Shown piece after piece: positions 9,206 through 18,244 of a stretch of 64,000 nt of DNA. Positions within the stretch are counted from its first letter, which is position 1, and each line of letters opens with the position of its first letter. Both the position numbers and the translations under genes were made by a program. The DNA is taken from NCBI GenBank assembly GCA_963701675.1, contig OY969623.1, positions 7,130,001-7,194,000 of the forward strand, written 5' to 3'. Origin of the DNA: G963701675 sp963701675 (lineage in GTDB: Bacteria; Planctomycetota; Planctomycetia; Gemmatales; Gemmataceae). A model generated the notes under the pieces. The model saw nothing but the letters and a program-made list of their open reading frames with translations, had not been told where the DNA came from and did not search any database.

Positions 9206-9417
9206 ATGCGGCAGCCTTTACCAATGCAGAAGAACCCGGAGGTCCGTTGCCATCGTAATAAGTATGGTTGATACCTACGCCGTGCCAGCCGAGCGCCGCG
9301 GATGTAATCATTGTTACCGGTGAACATCTTAAGGCATGGCATAATGGTGGTGAAGCAATGCGCGGCGGGACTTACTGCGCATACTCCGCGTCTTGAACAC
9401 GTGAAGAGGCAGACACG

Positions 9418-11076
9418 ATGCGATGCTACGGTGTCTTTCAACTCACAGCCGGCCTGATCGCCCTTATCGTTGCAACGTCCTGTGTTGCCGGCCAACCTCG
9501 CCCCAAGGAGTATGATGCCGTCATTCGCTACCGCATCGTTGCCGGTCGAAACGAGCGAATCGCTGCCTACCAAGCGCTGAACCGGTACCTTAAGTCGATT
9601 GGTTTCGTCGTCGATCCGAATTTGGATGATAATCCAAGGGATTCGAACGAGACTCGGCTGGTGGGAAAGTTGCCCGCGTCGGTCGATCGAAAGCTCCTGT
9701 TCCTCGATCCTGCCGTTGAAGCTCTCCTTTTGACCCCGGCCGGTTACGTGCTTCCCGCGGAGCTAACAACTCCAGTAAAAGTTCAACTGGAATTGGTGGA
9801 TGGATTACAGCCTGAACAGCAACGGGCCCTCGCGGAACAAGTCCGAACCAAACTGGTTCAACTCGGGTTCAAAGAAGCGGTTGGCTATGATCATCGAGGA
9901 CACACGAGACTACTCGGGCTGATCACGGCCGGTGAAGTGGCGACACTGCTCAAAGATCTTCGTTGGCAGCCGTCGACCTGGTTGGCGCCGACGGAAGCGG
10001 TGACGCTGCTGCCTAAGCCGCTGCGAAACGTTTCACCAATTCGTGTCGTCGAAGTGCTGCCCGAGCCGGAAGGAACCACGGCGCCCGCGGGTTGGGGCAA
10101 TGTTCCGGCTCGTGTGGCGGTGGACCCGGCTCAAAAACTTACCGCCGCTTTGCGGGATCGCGCCGGCAAGGACGATGCGGCAGCCGAGCGCTTGGAGCTC
10201 TTCCTTACTTATTCCCCCGGGCCGGATGACCAAAGCTGGCGCGGTCAACTCCAACGAGCGGCGCCGGGACTGGTAATCGAAGGTCGCCTCGGCACGATGT
10301 TGACCGTGAAGGTATCGCTGAAGAGCCTGATGACACTGGCACAAGTGCCCGTTGTCTCTGGCATTAGGGAACCGCGGCCTGCTATTTCGCAATGGGCACA
10401 GACGTCACAATCCCGAGGCGACAACGTGGAAGCGTTTCGCCGTATCGGCTTGGACGCGCTGCACACGCAGGGGCATCGTGGCCGCGGAATTCGTGCCGCC
10501 GTCGTCGATAACGACTTTCGAGGCTGGGAACAGGCTCGCAACGAGAAGGCGTTACCGAACGTCCGCTATGTGGATCTAACGGCCGAGCGGAACTCATCCC
10601 TTCAACCGGACGCGTTTCCCGAACATAACGTTCTCATCGGAGCCGGAACCCAACGCGCCCTTGCCTTAGCCCTCGCCGCTCCCGAAGCCGAAATCACGCT
10701 GATCCGAATTGACCCCGCAGCGCCGCATCAACTCGACGCGGCCGTGCGCCTCATTCGGGGCGAGCCCTTCACCTCGGAAAGCATGGCCCAACGAAATGCC
10801 GAGCTGCGAGCGGATGCCGAGGCGCTTCGCCGGCGCCGCGCCGAATTAACCGAAGAACGTAGCCGCTTGCTCAACGATTTTCGACAGGATGAGGAAACGG
10901 CGAAGCGTCGTGAAGCACATTTTCAGAATCTGGCGAAGCTCGAAAGCGACGAAAAAGACTTGGAACAACGGCAACAGCGCTACTACGATCTCGTCCTGGC
11001 CGAACCGCGCGTTGCACGGTATCCAGATCGTCTCTTCGTCGCTGGTTTGGAACAGTGGGTATCCGCTCAGCGGTGA
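9418..11076 (+). CDS. subtilase-like secreted protein, 5' part (frameshifted)
   Basis: The first 552 residues of a protein whose reading continues in another frame at about 11030. It begins with a signal peptide (LTAGLIALIVATSCVAG). After about 330 residues of unknown beta-rich sequence comes a subtilase-like core: GIRAAVVDNDF with D364 at the catalytic Asp position, and EHNVLIGAGTQRA with H403, where the usual HGT is HNV. A Glu/Arg-rich coiled coil of about 75 residues (about 455-530) is inserted before the frame break. The product is probably periplasmic or extracellular. Upstream 212 bp separate it from the divergent SDR gene. It may be an intact gene interrupted by a sequencing indel. Confidence 0.75.
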   Translation: MRCYGVFQLTAGLIALIVATSCVAGQPRPKEYDAVIRYRIVAGRNERIAAYQALNRYLKSIGFVVDPNLDDNPRDSNETRLVGKLPASVDRKLLFLDPAVEALLLTPAGYVLPAELTTPVKVQLELVDGLQPEQQRALAEQVRTKLVQLGFKEAVGYDHRGHTRLLGLITAGEVATLLKDLRWQPSTWLAPTEAVTLLPKPLRNVSPIRVVEVLPEPEGTTAPAGWGNVPARVAVDPAQKLTAALRDRAGKDDAAAERLELFLTYSPGPDDQSWRGQLQRAAPGLVIEGRLGTMLTVKVSLKSLMTLAQVPVVSGIREPRPAISQWAQTSQSRGDNVEAFRRIGLDALHTQGHRGRGIRAAVVDNDFRGWEQARNEKALPNVRYVDLTAERNSSLQPDAFPEHNVLIGAGTQRALALALAAPEAEITLIRIDPAAPHQLDAAVRLIRGEPFTSESMAQRNAELRADAEALRRRRAELTEERSRLLNDFRQDEETAKRREAHFQNLAKLESDEKDLEQRQQRYYDLVLAEPRVARYPDRLFVAGLEQWVSAQR

Positions 11077-12058
11077 TAGCGAACTCTCGCGCCTTTTTGC
11101 CGATGCACCACCCTGCCGGTTCATTTGGTTTCAATCGGCGGGGAACACGCGCGGTCAGACTTGGGCCGGGACATTTAACGATCACGACGGCAACGGCGTC
11201 ATGGAATTCGCTTCCCCGGACAGCGCCCTTCTGCCGAACCGCTGGACGCGCGAGCTAAACTTCCTGGCCTGGCAGGCTCACGACAAGGACAAGTCAGCCG
11301 AGCTTCCCGAAAAGACCAAGCTGAGGCTGTCGGTTCAATGGCGTGAGGCACACGATCCTTCCGTCGACACTTCGCGTGAGGACTTGTACCGCCGGCCGCT
11401 CGCGGACCTTCGCATGGTCATTCTTCGCCAACGTGATCCGAGCGGCCAACAAGTCGGCGCCGACGAATTCGATGTCGTGGCGCAAACCGAAGGATTGCCC
11501 CAACGCGTCAGCCGTCAAACCACGTCGGCGACGTACGAGCACGTCGTCGAATTCGCTCCCGAAGTAGCCGGCCGATATGCGGTCCGGCTGGAGGGAAGAG
11601 TTCCGCCCGGCATTCGGCCGCCGGGAGTTCCATCATTGCCGGCACAACTTCAAGGATGGGAGCTAAAGCCGCGAATTCATGTTGAGGCCGTCGGCCCTGC
11701 CGCCACCGTCACCGACCGCCCGCTGTTTCTGGACTATGCGACCGACATGGGCAGTCTCGGTGTTCCCGCCGATTCCGACGGCGTGGTCACGGTCGGCGCC
11801 ACGGACATGAACGGCAACCTCCAACCCTACACGACATTAGGACCGCCGCTCAGCCGATGGCTTCTGCGAAAGCCGAATATCCTCGTGCCGGATGGGTTGG
11901 ACTTGCAGATTCGAAGTGAACAAAGCTCATACGGAAGCGACATCGCGGCGCCGTTTGCGGCCGGTGTGAGTGCCGCGATGCTGAGTTCCGGAATGCCGTT
12001 GTCGAGTTGGGACTCGTACTTGAATCAAACTTGCGGGCAGCTCCTCCGCCTGCCGTAA
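11030..12058 (+). CDS. subtilase-like protein, 3' part (after frameshift)
   Basis: About 342 residues in the +1 frame relative to the upstream part; no natural start codon is expected because this is the continuation. It opens with SSLVWNSGYPLSGDSE, then WFQSAGNT, matching the Asn-containing oxyanion segment of subtilases, an Ig-like region, and ends with SYGSDIAAPFAAGVSAAML. In strict alignment to GTSxAAP the catalytic Ser falls on Asp (GSDIAAP), with a Ser one residue earlier. The enzyme is therefore probably a degenerate or inactive member. Coordinates of the start are approximate to within about 20 bases. Confidence 0.7.
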   Translation, partial: VSSSLVWNSGYPLSGDSELSRLFADAPPCRFIWFQSAGNTRGQTWAGTFNDHDGNGVMEFASPDSALLPNRWTRELNFLAWQAHDKDKSAELPEKTKLRLSVQWREAHDPSVDTSREDLYRRPLADLRMVILRQRDPSGQQVGADEFDVVAQTEGLPQRVSRQTTSATYEHVVEFAPEVAGRYAVRLEGRVPPGIRPPGVPSLPAQLQGWELKPRIHVEAVGPAATVTDRPLFLDYATDMGSLGVPADSDGVVTVGATDMNGNLQPYTTLGPPLSRWLLRKPNILVPDGLDLQIRSEQSSYGSDIAAPFAAGVSAAMLSSGMPLSSWDSYLNQTCGQLLRLP

Positions 12059-12067
12059 GGTCCAATC

Positions 12068-12505
12068 TCAAACGTGCCCGAAGATATATTCTTGCAGAAG
12101 ATGGATCGTCATCTCCTGCGAGTTCGCCTGGTGTGCGTTGAGATCGCCGATGGAAATGAGTCCCTGAAGCTGTCCGTCGTCGTTGACGACCGGCGTGTGG
12201 CGGATGCGGCGAATCTTCATTACCGACCTCGCCTCGTCCACCGTCGTATAAAGTCTCAAACATACGACCTCTGTCGTCATCACCTCGTGAACGGGTGCGA
12301 CGGAAGGATCTCGTCGTTCGCCGACGACTTTCTGCATCACGTCTCGCTCGGTGATGATGCCGCGAACTCGGCCTTCGTCGAGCACGACAAGACTTCCAAT
12401 CTTATGTTCATTCATCAGGACCGCCGCATCGAGGACTGTCGCCGATGGGCCAATCGTCAGGACGTGCGAGCCTTTCACGGCTAGCAAGTCACGGATCGTC
12501 GCCAT
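12068..12505 (-). CDS. CBS-domain pair protein
   Basis: A 145-residue stand-alone CBS module with two tandem CBS motifs: residues about 8-60 (SATVLDAAVLMNEHKIGSLV, GIITERDVMQ) and about 75-130 (TTVDEARSVMKIRRIRHTPV, GLISIGDL). Such Bateman modules bind adenine nucleotides and regulate partners; no partner is adjacent. The start is the ATG at 12505 behind a purine-rich gggggtgg; a 66-residue upstream extension in the same frame overlaps the next gene and looks non-coding. It is convergent with the subtilase-like gene. Confidence 0.9.
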   Translation of the reverse strand: MATIRDLLAVKGSHVLTIGPSATVLDAAVLMNEHKIGSLVVLDEGRVRGIITERDVMQKVVGERRDPSVAPVHEVMTTEVVCLRLYTTVDEARSVMKIRRIRHTPVVNDDGQLQGLISIGDLNAHQANSQEMTIHLLQEYIFGHV

Positions 12506-12677
12506 ACACCACCCCCAGATACAAGAAAACCCCACTCGGTCGTAAGAAGTGCTCCCCTTTGCCCCCGACCGAAGGCCCGACCCCACACCCTGGATTTTTG
12601 CGCAACCACCGGAGGAAATCAAGGAGAATTTGATGAGAATGAACCATTTTGCGCGCTGCGCACATGGATCGCGAAAT

Positions 12678-13304
12678 CTAAATGATTGCCTCTGTCTCTG
12701 CACCGTGTGGCTCCAATAGTCGGCGATACCATGCCTGCGTTTGTTCAGCGCGGCCGAGAAGCTCCCGAGTGCCCCAGATTAGCGACAGAGTCTGCCGGGT
12801 TTCGGCACTTGTCTTCGTTCGCTGCGCGTCTTTGACCGCGTTGGCGCACGGGCCATCGGCATCGAACAAGCAAAGGAGGCCGCCGACATCGATGACCTGA
12901 CCCGCCGCATTGAAAATGTAGTCGGTACCGGCGGGCGCGAGTCCGACGCGAAACAGCGCTTTGGCGAGGTCGAGATCCACGACACTTATCGGCAGCCCGC
13001 TGTGAAATGACACTACGTTGCACGTATCGACGGCGACATTGATCGGCGTCAAACGATTTTCGGCGACTGCTTTGATGAGATACTCTGAGGCAGGCTTGCT
13101 GCGGCCCGTCGGCTTGAATCCGCCCTGGCGCAAGAGTTTTCGCACAGTTTCTCGAATCGTGTCATCACTCCGAAGCGGCGCTGGCGCATCGGGAAGGAAC
13201 AAGTCCAATACTTCGGACGATGTGGTGATTTCACCGACCGGTCGGGAGAACCGAGTTACGAAAGCTCGCAGGTCGAGCAGCGGATGCGGATCAACGTGCA
13301 ACAT
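12678..13304 (-). CDS. B3/B4 tRNA-binding domain protein
   Basis: A 208-residue protein matching the stand-alone B3/B4 domain (as in the phenylalanyl-tRNA synthetase beta chain; COG3382-like). Recognisable stretches are GFKPTGRSKPASEYL (about residue 73), PINVAVDTCNVVSFHSGLPI (about 93-112) and the later DADGPCANAVKDAQRTKTS. The family is thought to edit or bind aminoacyl-tRNA or amino-acid derivatives, but function is not established. It lies 170 bp upstream of the CBS gene, same strand. Confidence is in the domain, not the activity. Confidence 0.78.
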   Translation of the reverse strand: MLHVDPHPLLDLRAFVTRFSRPVGEITTSSEVLDLFLPDAPAPLRSDDTIRETVRKLLRQGGFKPTGRSKPASEYLIKAVAENRLTPINVAVDTCNVVSFHSGLPISVVDLDLAKALFRVGLAPAGTDYIFNAAGQVIDVGGLLCLFDADGPCANAVKDAQRTKTSAETRQTLSLIWGTRELLGRAEQTQAWYRRLLEPHGAETEAII

Positions 13305-13347
13305 AGGATGCGCCTCTCGCCGCTAGTCTAGAGTTCTGCGCGGGTCG

Positions 13348-13381
13348 CACGACGTGCCGGAGTACCGTCACGTCGTGCCAC
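13348..13381 (-). repeat. REP-like palindromic repeat, copy 3
   Basis: A 34-nt palindrome of the same family as 4010-4043 (cacgacgtgccggagtaccg then tcacgtcgtgccac). It lies about 80 bp beyond the stop of the RAYT gene and is inverted relative to copy 4. Confidence 0.82.
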
Positions 13382-13423
13382 TGTTCCCCGGGTAATAATC
13401 AGGTCTACGTCGGCGCCGCCGAT

Positions 13424-13457
13424 GTGCCACGATGTGGCGGTACTCCGACACGTCGTG
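13424..13457 (+). repeat. REP-like palindromic repeat, copy 4
   Basis: A 34-nt palindrome 7 bp past the RAYT stop codon, inverted relative to copy 3 with a 42-bp spacer. It differs from copy 1 at two positions. Confidence 0.82.
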
Positions 13458-13464
13458 CCACCCT

Positions 13465-14052
13465 TCAGCGACTGAAACCCCTCCTCAAATACTCACACGA
13501 CGGCGGTATCGTCCTATCAATGGCAATCGGATCGTCACGGCCCGTCAGCCATGCTCGAGCGCTAGACCAATACCAATCTTCCGGTCGCTCGACTAACCCT
13601 CGTTTCACGGGATTGGCATGAATGTACTCGATGATCTCCTGAATGCGGCGCGACTCAGTGACATTCTCATTCCATCCTCCACCAGCCTGCCAAAAACGAT
13701 ACCATCCGCCATTCGGGCCACGGCTTTTCAATTGAGAAAGGAATTCGGGAGCGTTGCGGCGCAGATAGCCGATGGCCTTGCTCCCGGTGGTTTTCTTCAC
13801 GGCATTGAGAATAGCGGTAACTCGAGCACTCGGACCTTTCGGAACGAGCAACAAATGAACGTGTTCCGGCATGATGACCCAAGCCCAAAGGTCGAATCCG
13901 TGTTTGATGCGCGCGGCTACAAGGGCCTGCAGGAACCAGGTCCGCGACCGATCCTTCGAGAGAACCGGAAGTTGGCGATAACAGGAGAAGGTCAGGAATC
14001 GGGCGTGCCCGGGTTCATCGTGGCGTTTGAGTTTCTTGCGGTGTGGCGACAT
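13465..14052 (-). CDS. REP-associated tyrosine transposase (RAYT, Y1/IS200-like)
   Basis: A 195-residue Y1-transposase-superfamily protein. The HUH metal-binding motif is MPEHVHLLL (H64, H66). The C-terminal family signature RFWQAGGGW and YIHANPVKRGLVERPEDW, then WSSA, identifies the RAYT group. Known RAYTs bind and process REP palindromes. Here two 34-nt palindromes lie immediately 3' (13348-13457) and two more at 4.0-4.2 kb. The residue after AGGG is W127 where relatives typically have Tyr; if that Tyr is the nucleophile, the protein may be inactive. Length is normal for the family, with no flanking insertion-sequence ends. Confidence 0.88.
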   Translation of the reverse strand: MSPHRKKLKRHDEPGHARFLTFSCYRQLPVLSKDRSRTWFLQALVAARIKHGFDLWAWVIMPEHVHLLLVPKGPSARVTAILNAVKKTTGSKAIGYLRRNAPEFLSQLKSRGPNGGWYRFWQAGGGWNENVTESRRIQEIIEYIHANPVKRGLVERPEDWYWSSARAWLTGRDDPIAIDRTIPPSCEYLRRGFSR

Positions 14053-14093
14053 GTCCGGTATTGTACGCGCGGAGTCGCAGGGATGGGACTAGA

Positions 14094-15740
14094 CTAGAAC
14101 GACGACGCGGTCAAAGTCACATCCGCGTACTTCCACGCATCTCGAAACTGACGCTCGACATCGGCCGCCTCGGCGAATTTTCCTTGTTGACGCAAACTCT
14201 GAAGGAGCCCGAATAATGACCAGCCGTTACGCGGCCATTTCTTGAGGTCTTCCCGGTACACGGCCTCAGCTTTCTCATACTCGCCCGCCCCTAGCAGGGC
14301 AGTTCCGAGTGACTGACGAATGGGATAATGCCAGTATGGCGGCTCCATATAAGGCAAATCATCTTGAAGTCGAACGGCCGCTTCAAGTCGCTTGATTCCC
14401 TCGGCCGCATCGCCTTTGGCGCCCGCAACTTCTCCTGCAAGTATCGAGTATGCGATCTTGATAAGCGTTGCACCCGGCAAATAGTCGGACTCAAGGGCCG
14501 CAGTTTCCTTGTCATTGACGATCTTCTCGAGATCCTTCAACTCTTTCGCAGCGTCGGAGAGCTTGTGCTTTCGAACAAAGGCCAACCCGCGTGCATGATG
14601 ACTGATAGCTCGTTCGTAGGTGAGCTCCGCGGCCGGCGGCTTTTCGCGCAACACCTCATCCCATCGACCAAAACGGGCAAGGGCAAGCACCGGTGTCGAC
14701 CGGACCCAGTAAATTTGCGGCATTTCGGGGCTTCCTTTGGCCTCTTTGAGCATCTCGGCTGCCTTGCGTCCTTCGCGGATCGCCTCCTCGCTTCGTCCCT
14801 CCATGGCCAGGGCAAACCAGATGAAATGAACGTTGTGCGAGTAGTACATCATGGGGTAGAAGCCCTGGGCTTTGCAGTTGCTGATGTACGTTTCGTCGGC
14901 GGCGACTGCGCGTTCGTTGGCGAGGACGGCGTCGTGGTAGTACCCAAGGCGCAGGAAAATGTGCGACGGCATGTGGACCAGGTGGCCGGCCCCCGGACAT
15001 AAGTTACAAAGTCGATAAGCCGCGGGAAGGCCGCGCTCCGGCTGCGGCGAGGCTTCGACCGCATGAATGTAGTAGTGATTGGCGCCCGGATGATTCGGGT
15101 TTCTTCGCAGAACGGATTCAAGCAGCGCGATGGCGTCTTCCGTTCCGGGCCGGGGCCTGCCGTCCTTTTCCCAGTAATTCCAAGGCATCGTGTTCATGAT
15201 CGCCTCAGCGGCCAGGGTCGCGGCGTCGAGGTCGTCCGGGAATCGCTTGGATACTTCACGCATGGCGTCCGCATACGCCTTTTCCAGAGGCGCACGGTCT
15301 TTGACCGGCGTTTCGGTGTACCGTCTGGCGAGCGCTTGCACGTAGGCCTTTTCCTTTTCCGATGCTTTCTCGACTAGCTTTTGGGCCTGCTGAATGGCCT
15401 CGTAGGCCTGGGGCACCGCATCTTCCATCATCGGCGCGTTAATGTTCAATCCGTGAGCCAATGCGATCCCCCACCACGCCATGGCGCAGTGCGCGTTGAG
15501 TCGAAGCGCCTCCTTGAACGAACGAATCGCCTCATGATGATTGAAGCCGTAAACGAGCGTCAAACCCTGGTCGAAGTACCGTTGCGCATCTTTGGACGCG
15601 GCGGTAATGGGATGGTGATGGCTGCCGAGATTAGTAAATAACGGGGCGGTGCGAACGGCGGCCTGGTCATCGTCGCAGACGTATGCTCCGGAGGCGCTGA
15701 CCATGATGACGGTAAGAACGGCAGGACAGAAATGACGCAA
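14094..15740 (-). CDS. secreted TPR-repeat protein
   Basis: A 548-residue protein starting at a TTG (15740) behind a strong aggaggag ribosome site. The N-terminal hydrophobic stretch (PAVLTVIMVSASGAYV) is a probable signal peptide. Residues from about 50 contain TPR-like helices (AQRYFDQGLTLVYGFNHHEA, then AIRSFKEALRLNAHCAMAWW), with further TPRs near the C-terminus (LGAGEYEKAEAVYREDLK). The HAxMAWWGIA pattern is typical of a widespread family of secreted TPR proteins of unknown role. No operon partner is evident; RAYT lies downstream on the same strand. Confidence 0.82.
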   Translation of the reverse strand: MRHFCPAVLTVIMVSASGAYVCDDDQAAVRTAPLFTNLGSHHHPITAASKDAQRYFDQGLTLVYGFNHHEAIRSFKEALRLNAHCAMAWWGIALAHGLNINAPMMEDAVPQAYEAIQQAQKLVEKASEKEKAYVQALARRYTETPVKDRAPLEKAYADAMREVSKRFPDDLDAATLAAEAIMNTMPWNYWEKDGRPRPGTEDAIALLESVLRRNPNHPGANHYYIHAVEASPQPERGLPAAYRLCNLCPGAGHLVHMPSHIFLRLGYYHDAVLANERAVAADETYISNCKAQGFYPMMYYSHNVHFIWFALAMEGRSEEAIREGRKAAEMLKEAKGSPEMPQIYWVRSTPVLALARFGRWDEVLREKPPAAELTYERAISHHARGLAFVRKHKLSDAAKELKDLEKIVNDKETAALESDYLPGATLIKIAYSILAGEVAGAKGDAAEGIKRLEAAVRLQDDLPYMEPPYWHYPIRQSLGTALLGAGEYEKAEAVYREDLKKWPRNGWSLFGLLQSLRQQGKFAEAADVERQFRDAWKYADVTLTASSF

Positions 15741-15776
15741 GGAATCTCCTCCTGGAAAGAGATCTTTCCAACTACT

Positions 15777-16151
15777 TCACACCATCTGCGCGTACACTGC
15801 TGCTGCCTCTTCGTCGCACAGTTTCGCTAGCCCAAACTCCTGTATGATATCGGGCGGCACCTTCGCCATGGCGCTAGCCTCATGAGCCATGCATTTGCGA
15901 CAGAGTGATTCAATCCGCACCGCCGCAGGAACTCGATACCCAACGGGTGACCAAGTGAACAGGTGCCATTGGCCGCCGACGCGGGTGACCCAGAAGCTAT
16001 TGCCGCGATCAGGCCAGAATGGGCCCACCTGCCGAGAAACGACTAGCTGGCCGGGCATCTGAAATTGGCAGCGGATACCTTCCACGGCCAGAGCGGCAGC
16101 AAGTTCCTGGTAGTGATCCACCCATGCTCCCAGCCATCGGACGACCCCCAA
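15777..16151 (-). CDS. hypothetical protein
   Basis: A 124-residue frame with only a TTG start at 16151 and a weak ribosome site, so the start is uncertain. Composition is protein-like: an aromatic-rich stretch (PFWPDRGNSFWVTRVGGQW, then LFTWSP), a CRKC pair near residue 86, and an acidic C-terminus. No family recognised. It lies between the M14 carboxypeptidase gene (47 bp upstream) and the TPR gene on the same strand. Confidence 0.5.
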   Translation of the reverse strand: MGVVRWLGAWVDHYQELAAALAVEGIRCQFQMPGQLVVSRQVGPFWPDRGNSFWVTRVGGQWHLFTWSPVGYRVPAAVRIESLCRKCMAHEASAMAKVPPDIIQEFGLAKLCDEEAAAVYAQMV

Positions 16152-16198
16152 TGCCCCAAATTCAATCGAACCGAAAGGGCTTTCATCGAAGCCGTTAA

Positions 16199-17887
16199 TT
16201 AGACTGCTACCGACGCTCCAATGGAAAGCACGGGCATCGAAACGGGTTCCGACAATTTTGGTCTGACTACTAAACGTTGAATAGTGGGTGGTTTGTCCTC
16301 GGCCGATACGATGCAGTCGGCGATAACCGCACCAGCGGTCTGTTCCATTCGATAAGCGAGCGAATCGAACAGGTGTTGCTCCGATAGTAGAACCGTCGGC
16401 ACCGAGCCTGGTAAACGTTGGGCCGGTTGTACTGCACTGACCAATCTAGAGTCGCGTGACGGGCCGTTGGGAATTGGCGCGGTCACGTCGAAGAATACCG
16501 CGCTAAATGGCCCCCAATTGCCGGCCGAGTCTTTGCCGCGAACGAAGATCGTGTGTCGGCCCACGCTCAGGCCGTTTGTAGAGGCGCGACCGAGGGCGCT
16601 TTCGATCGTGCTGTTGTACGTACCGTCGACGGCTTGCATGGTTCGCGATTGGGCGCCGGGCAGCCAGGGCGGTGTGTCGATGTAGAACTCTGCGGCGGAG
16701 ATGGCTTGATTCCCGTTCTTCGTATCGTTGATGCTCGCGGTGACGCGCAAGCCTGGACCGGCTAGCTGTGCTCCTACGGTGAGTGCGTCTGGTCCAAGTG
16801 CCGTCATATATGGCGTCCGCGCGATCTTGGCGGCGTAGATGAAGGCGGACTGGTTTTGGTTGTACAACGTGGTGACCGAGCTATACGACGGCAGGAAACC
16901 GGAACTGTTAAGTTCGAACGTATAAGCCGGAACGCCGAGCGTGCCATACGCCCAATCGTCCGAGGCGGCTGTCGCCGGATAAAGAGTCTGATAACTCTGT
17001 CCGGTTGTGTAGCCGTTGTAGGTGCCAAACTTATTCCCAATCGCCGTCAGGCCGGAACCATTAGGTGGTGACGACGACGTGTGCCCCCACGGCCAAATGA
17101 CGTAACCGCCATAGGTATGCACGTCGATGAATACGCCGGTCGTGTTTGAAGGAGCGGGATCACTAACGCCCGGTCCCTTCTGATCTGGAATGACGGAGGC
17201 GGCGAGGCTTTGAATTCCCTGCGTTTCCGGCTCCGACGCGGCGCTGGTTCCGCGGTAGGTATCGCTGCACGTGTTGCTGCTCGAGCCGACGCCGCCCCAC
17301 ATCCAGTTGAAATTGCGGTTGAGATCGACGCCGTCGCTGCCGCCGTTGTTTCCAGGCCACACGGTGCAACTATTGGGTCGTCCGTTCTTTCGCCAGTACC
17401 AGGGGTTACCGCCGCCCAATTCGACGTACCAATGGCCGTCAGGATTCGTGAGCGGCGCCGCCACGATCTCGTGGTGATCGACGATCCACGTAACGTCCGG
17501 GTTGGTGCCGTAGTTTTGTGTCAAGTAATCGACAAACTTTAGCACGACTTCGGGTGTACTGATCTCACGTGCGTGCAATCCACCCATGATGAATAACACC
17601 GGCTTCGGCCCGGGGATGGACTTATTGGTAATCCGTAGCGCCAGCAGGTCGTAGCCGGCAATGAACTGACCGCCTGGTGTGGTGACGCCGCCGGCGTTCT
17701 TCGAATAGCTGTTGCCGTAATCGACCACGTCGACGATTGCAGGGTAGTTCGTCTCCACGGCGTTGATGACGCCGATCAACTCGGTCGCCGTGCGGTACCC
17801 GCCGTAAAACGTGAGAAGGTTACGCTCTTCCAATGTTTCGATTTTGGGTCTGCAGTGATTCAACCGCAGATTCCGCGCGTTCGTCAT
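16199..17887 (-). CDS. M14-family zinc carboxypeptidase with LEPR-XLL-like N-terminus
   Basis: A 562-residue secreted metallocarboxypeptidase. The N-terminus has CRPKIETLEERNLLTF, the motif shared with three other proteins in this window. The M14 zinc ligands are visible: GGLHAREISTPE (HxxE, about residues 101-109) and the third ligand in FIDVHTYGGYVIWPWG (about residue 255). The NPDGHWY and DLNRNF substrate-binding motifs are present, and the catalytic Glu lies in YTFELNSSGF (about residue 330). A C-terminal domain of about 190 residues looks Ig-like and may anchor or target the enzyme. It probably degrades extracellular peptides. ATG with ggaga upstream. Confidence 0.9.
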   Translation of the reverse strand: MTNARNLRLNHCRPKIETLEERNLLTFYGGYRTATELIGVINAVETNYPAIVDVVDYGNSYSKNAGGVTTPGGQFIAGYDLLALRITNKSIPGPKPVLFIMGGLHAREISTPEVVLKFVDYLTQNYGTNPDVTWIVDHHEIVAAPLTNPDGHWYVELGGGNPWYWRKNGRPNSCTVWPGNNGGSDGVDLNRNFNWMWGGVGSSSNTCSDTYRGTSAASEPETQGIQSLAASVIPDQKGPGVSDPAPSNTTGVFIDVHTYGGYVIWPWGHTSSSPPNGSGLTAIGNKFGTYNGYTTGQSYQTLYPATAASDDWAYGTLGVPAYTFELNSSGFLPSYSSVTTLYNQNQSAFIYAAKIARTPYMTALGPDALTVGAQLAGPGLRVTASINDTKNGNQAISAAEFYIDTPPWLPGAQSRTMQAVDGTYNSTIESALGRASTNGLSVGRHTIFVRGKDSAGNWGPFSAVFFDVTAPIPNGPSRDSRLVSAVQPAQRLPGSVPTVLLSEQHLFDSLAYRMEQTAGAVIADCIVSAEDKPPTIQRLVVRPKLSEPVSMPVLSIGASVAV

Positions 17888-17923
17888 GGTATCTCCAAGT
17901 CGGGTTCCACCATTAGCAGGAAA

Positions 17924-18244
17924 CTACTCAATCTCGATGGGGTGACTCACAACCCAAACCTCTACTTGTTCCGTTCTCAACTTCCAACGAATCTTGAACT
18001 GTTTCATCCATTTTCGGTTTTTCACAGTATCCGGTGTGTCCACAACGATGCGAACGAGTTCATCTTGATATGTCACACGACGCCGCTTCCAGTACCCGCG
18101 AATTACTTGAGTCTCGAAGCTAACTCCTCCGAATCGTGTGACGATTTCCCTCACGGCCTCGCCAAGCCACGAATCAGGTATTGCGCGACCGTCGTTTCGC
18201 TTTAGCGGAAGTAGCACTTCGAAGCGGCGCCACTTGCTGCTCAT
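17924..18244 (-). CDS. small NDGR-motif protein, paralogue of 31511-31828
   Basis: A 106-residue protein from the ATG at 18244 (aaagga upstream). No named family recognised. It aligns over most of its length with the protein at 31511-31828: shared (F/Y)xxxxPLxxNDGR, RFGG(V/L)(S/T)F, GxWK and a (D/E)E(L/I)V strand. The pattern suggests a small alpha/beta fold. Its start lies inside the end of the 80-aa gene at 18174-18416, so the two are probably translationally linked. Confidence 0.65.
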   Translation of the reverse strand: MSSKWRRFEVLLPLKRNDGRAIPDSWLGEAVREIVTRFGGVSFETQVIRGYWKRRRVTYQDELVRIVVDTPDTVKNRKWMKQFKIRWKLRTEQVEVWVVSHPIEIE

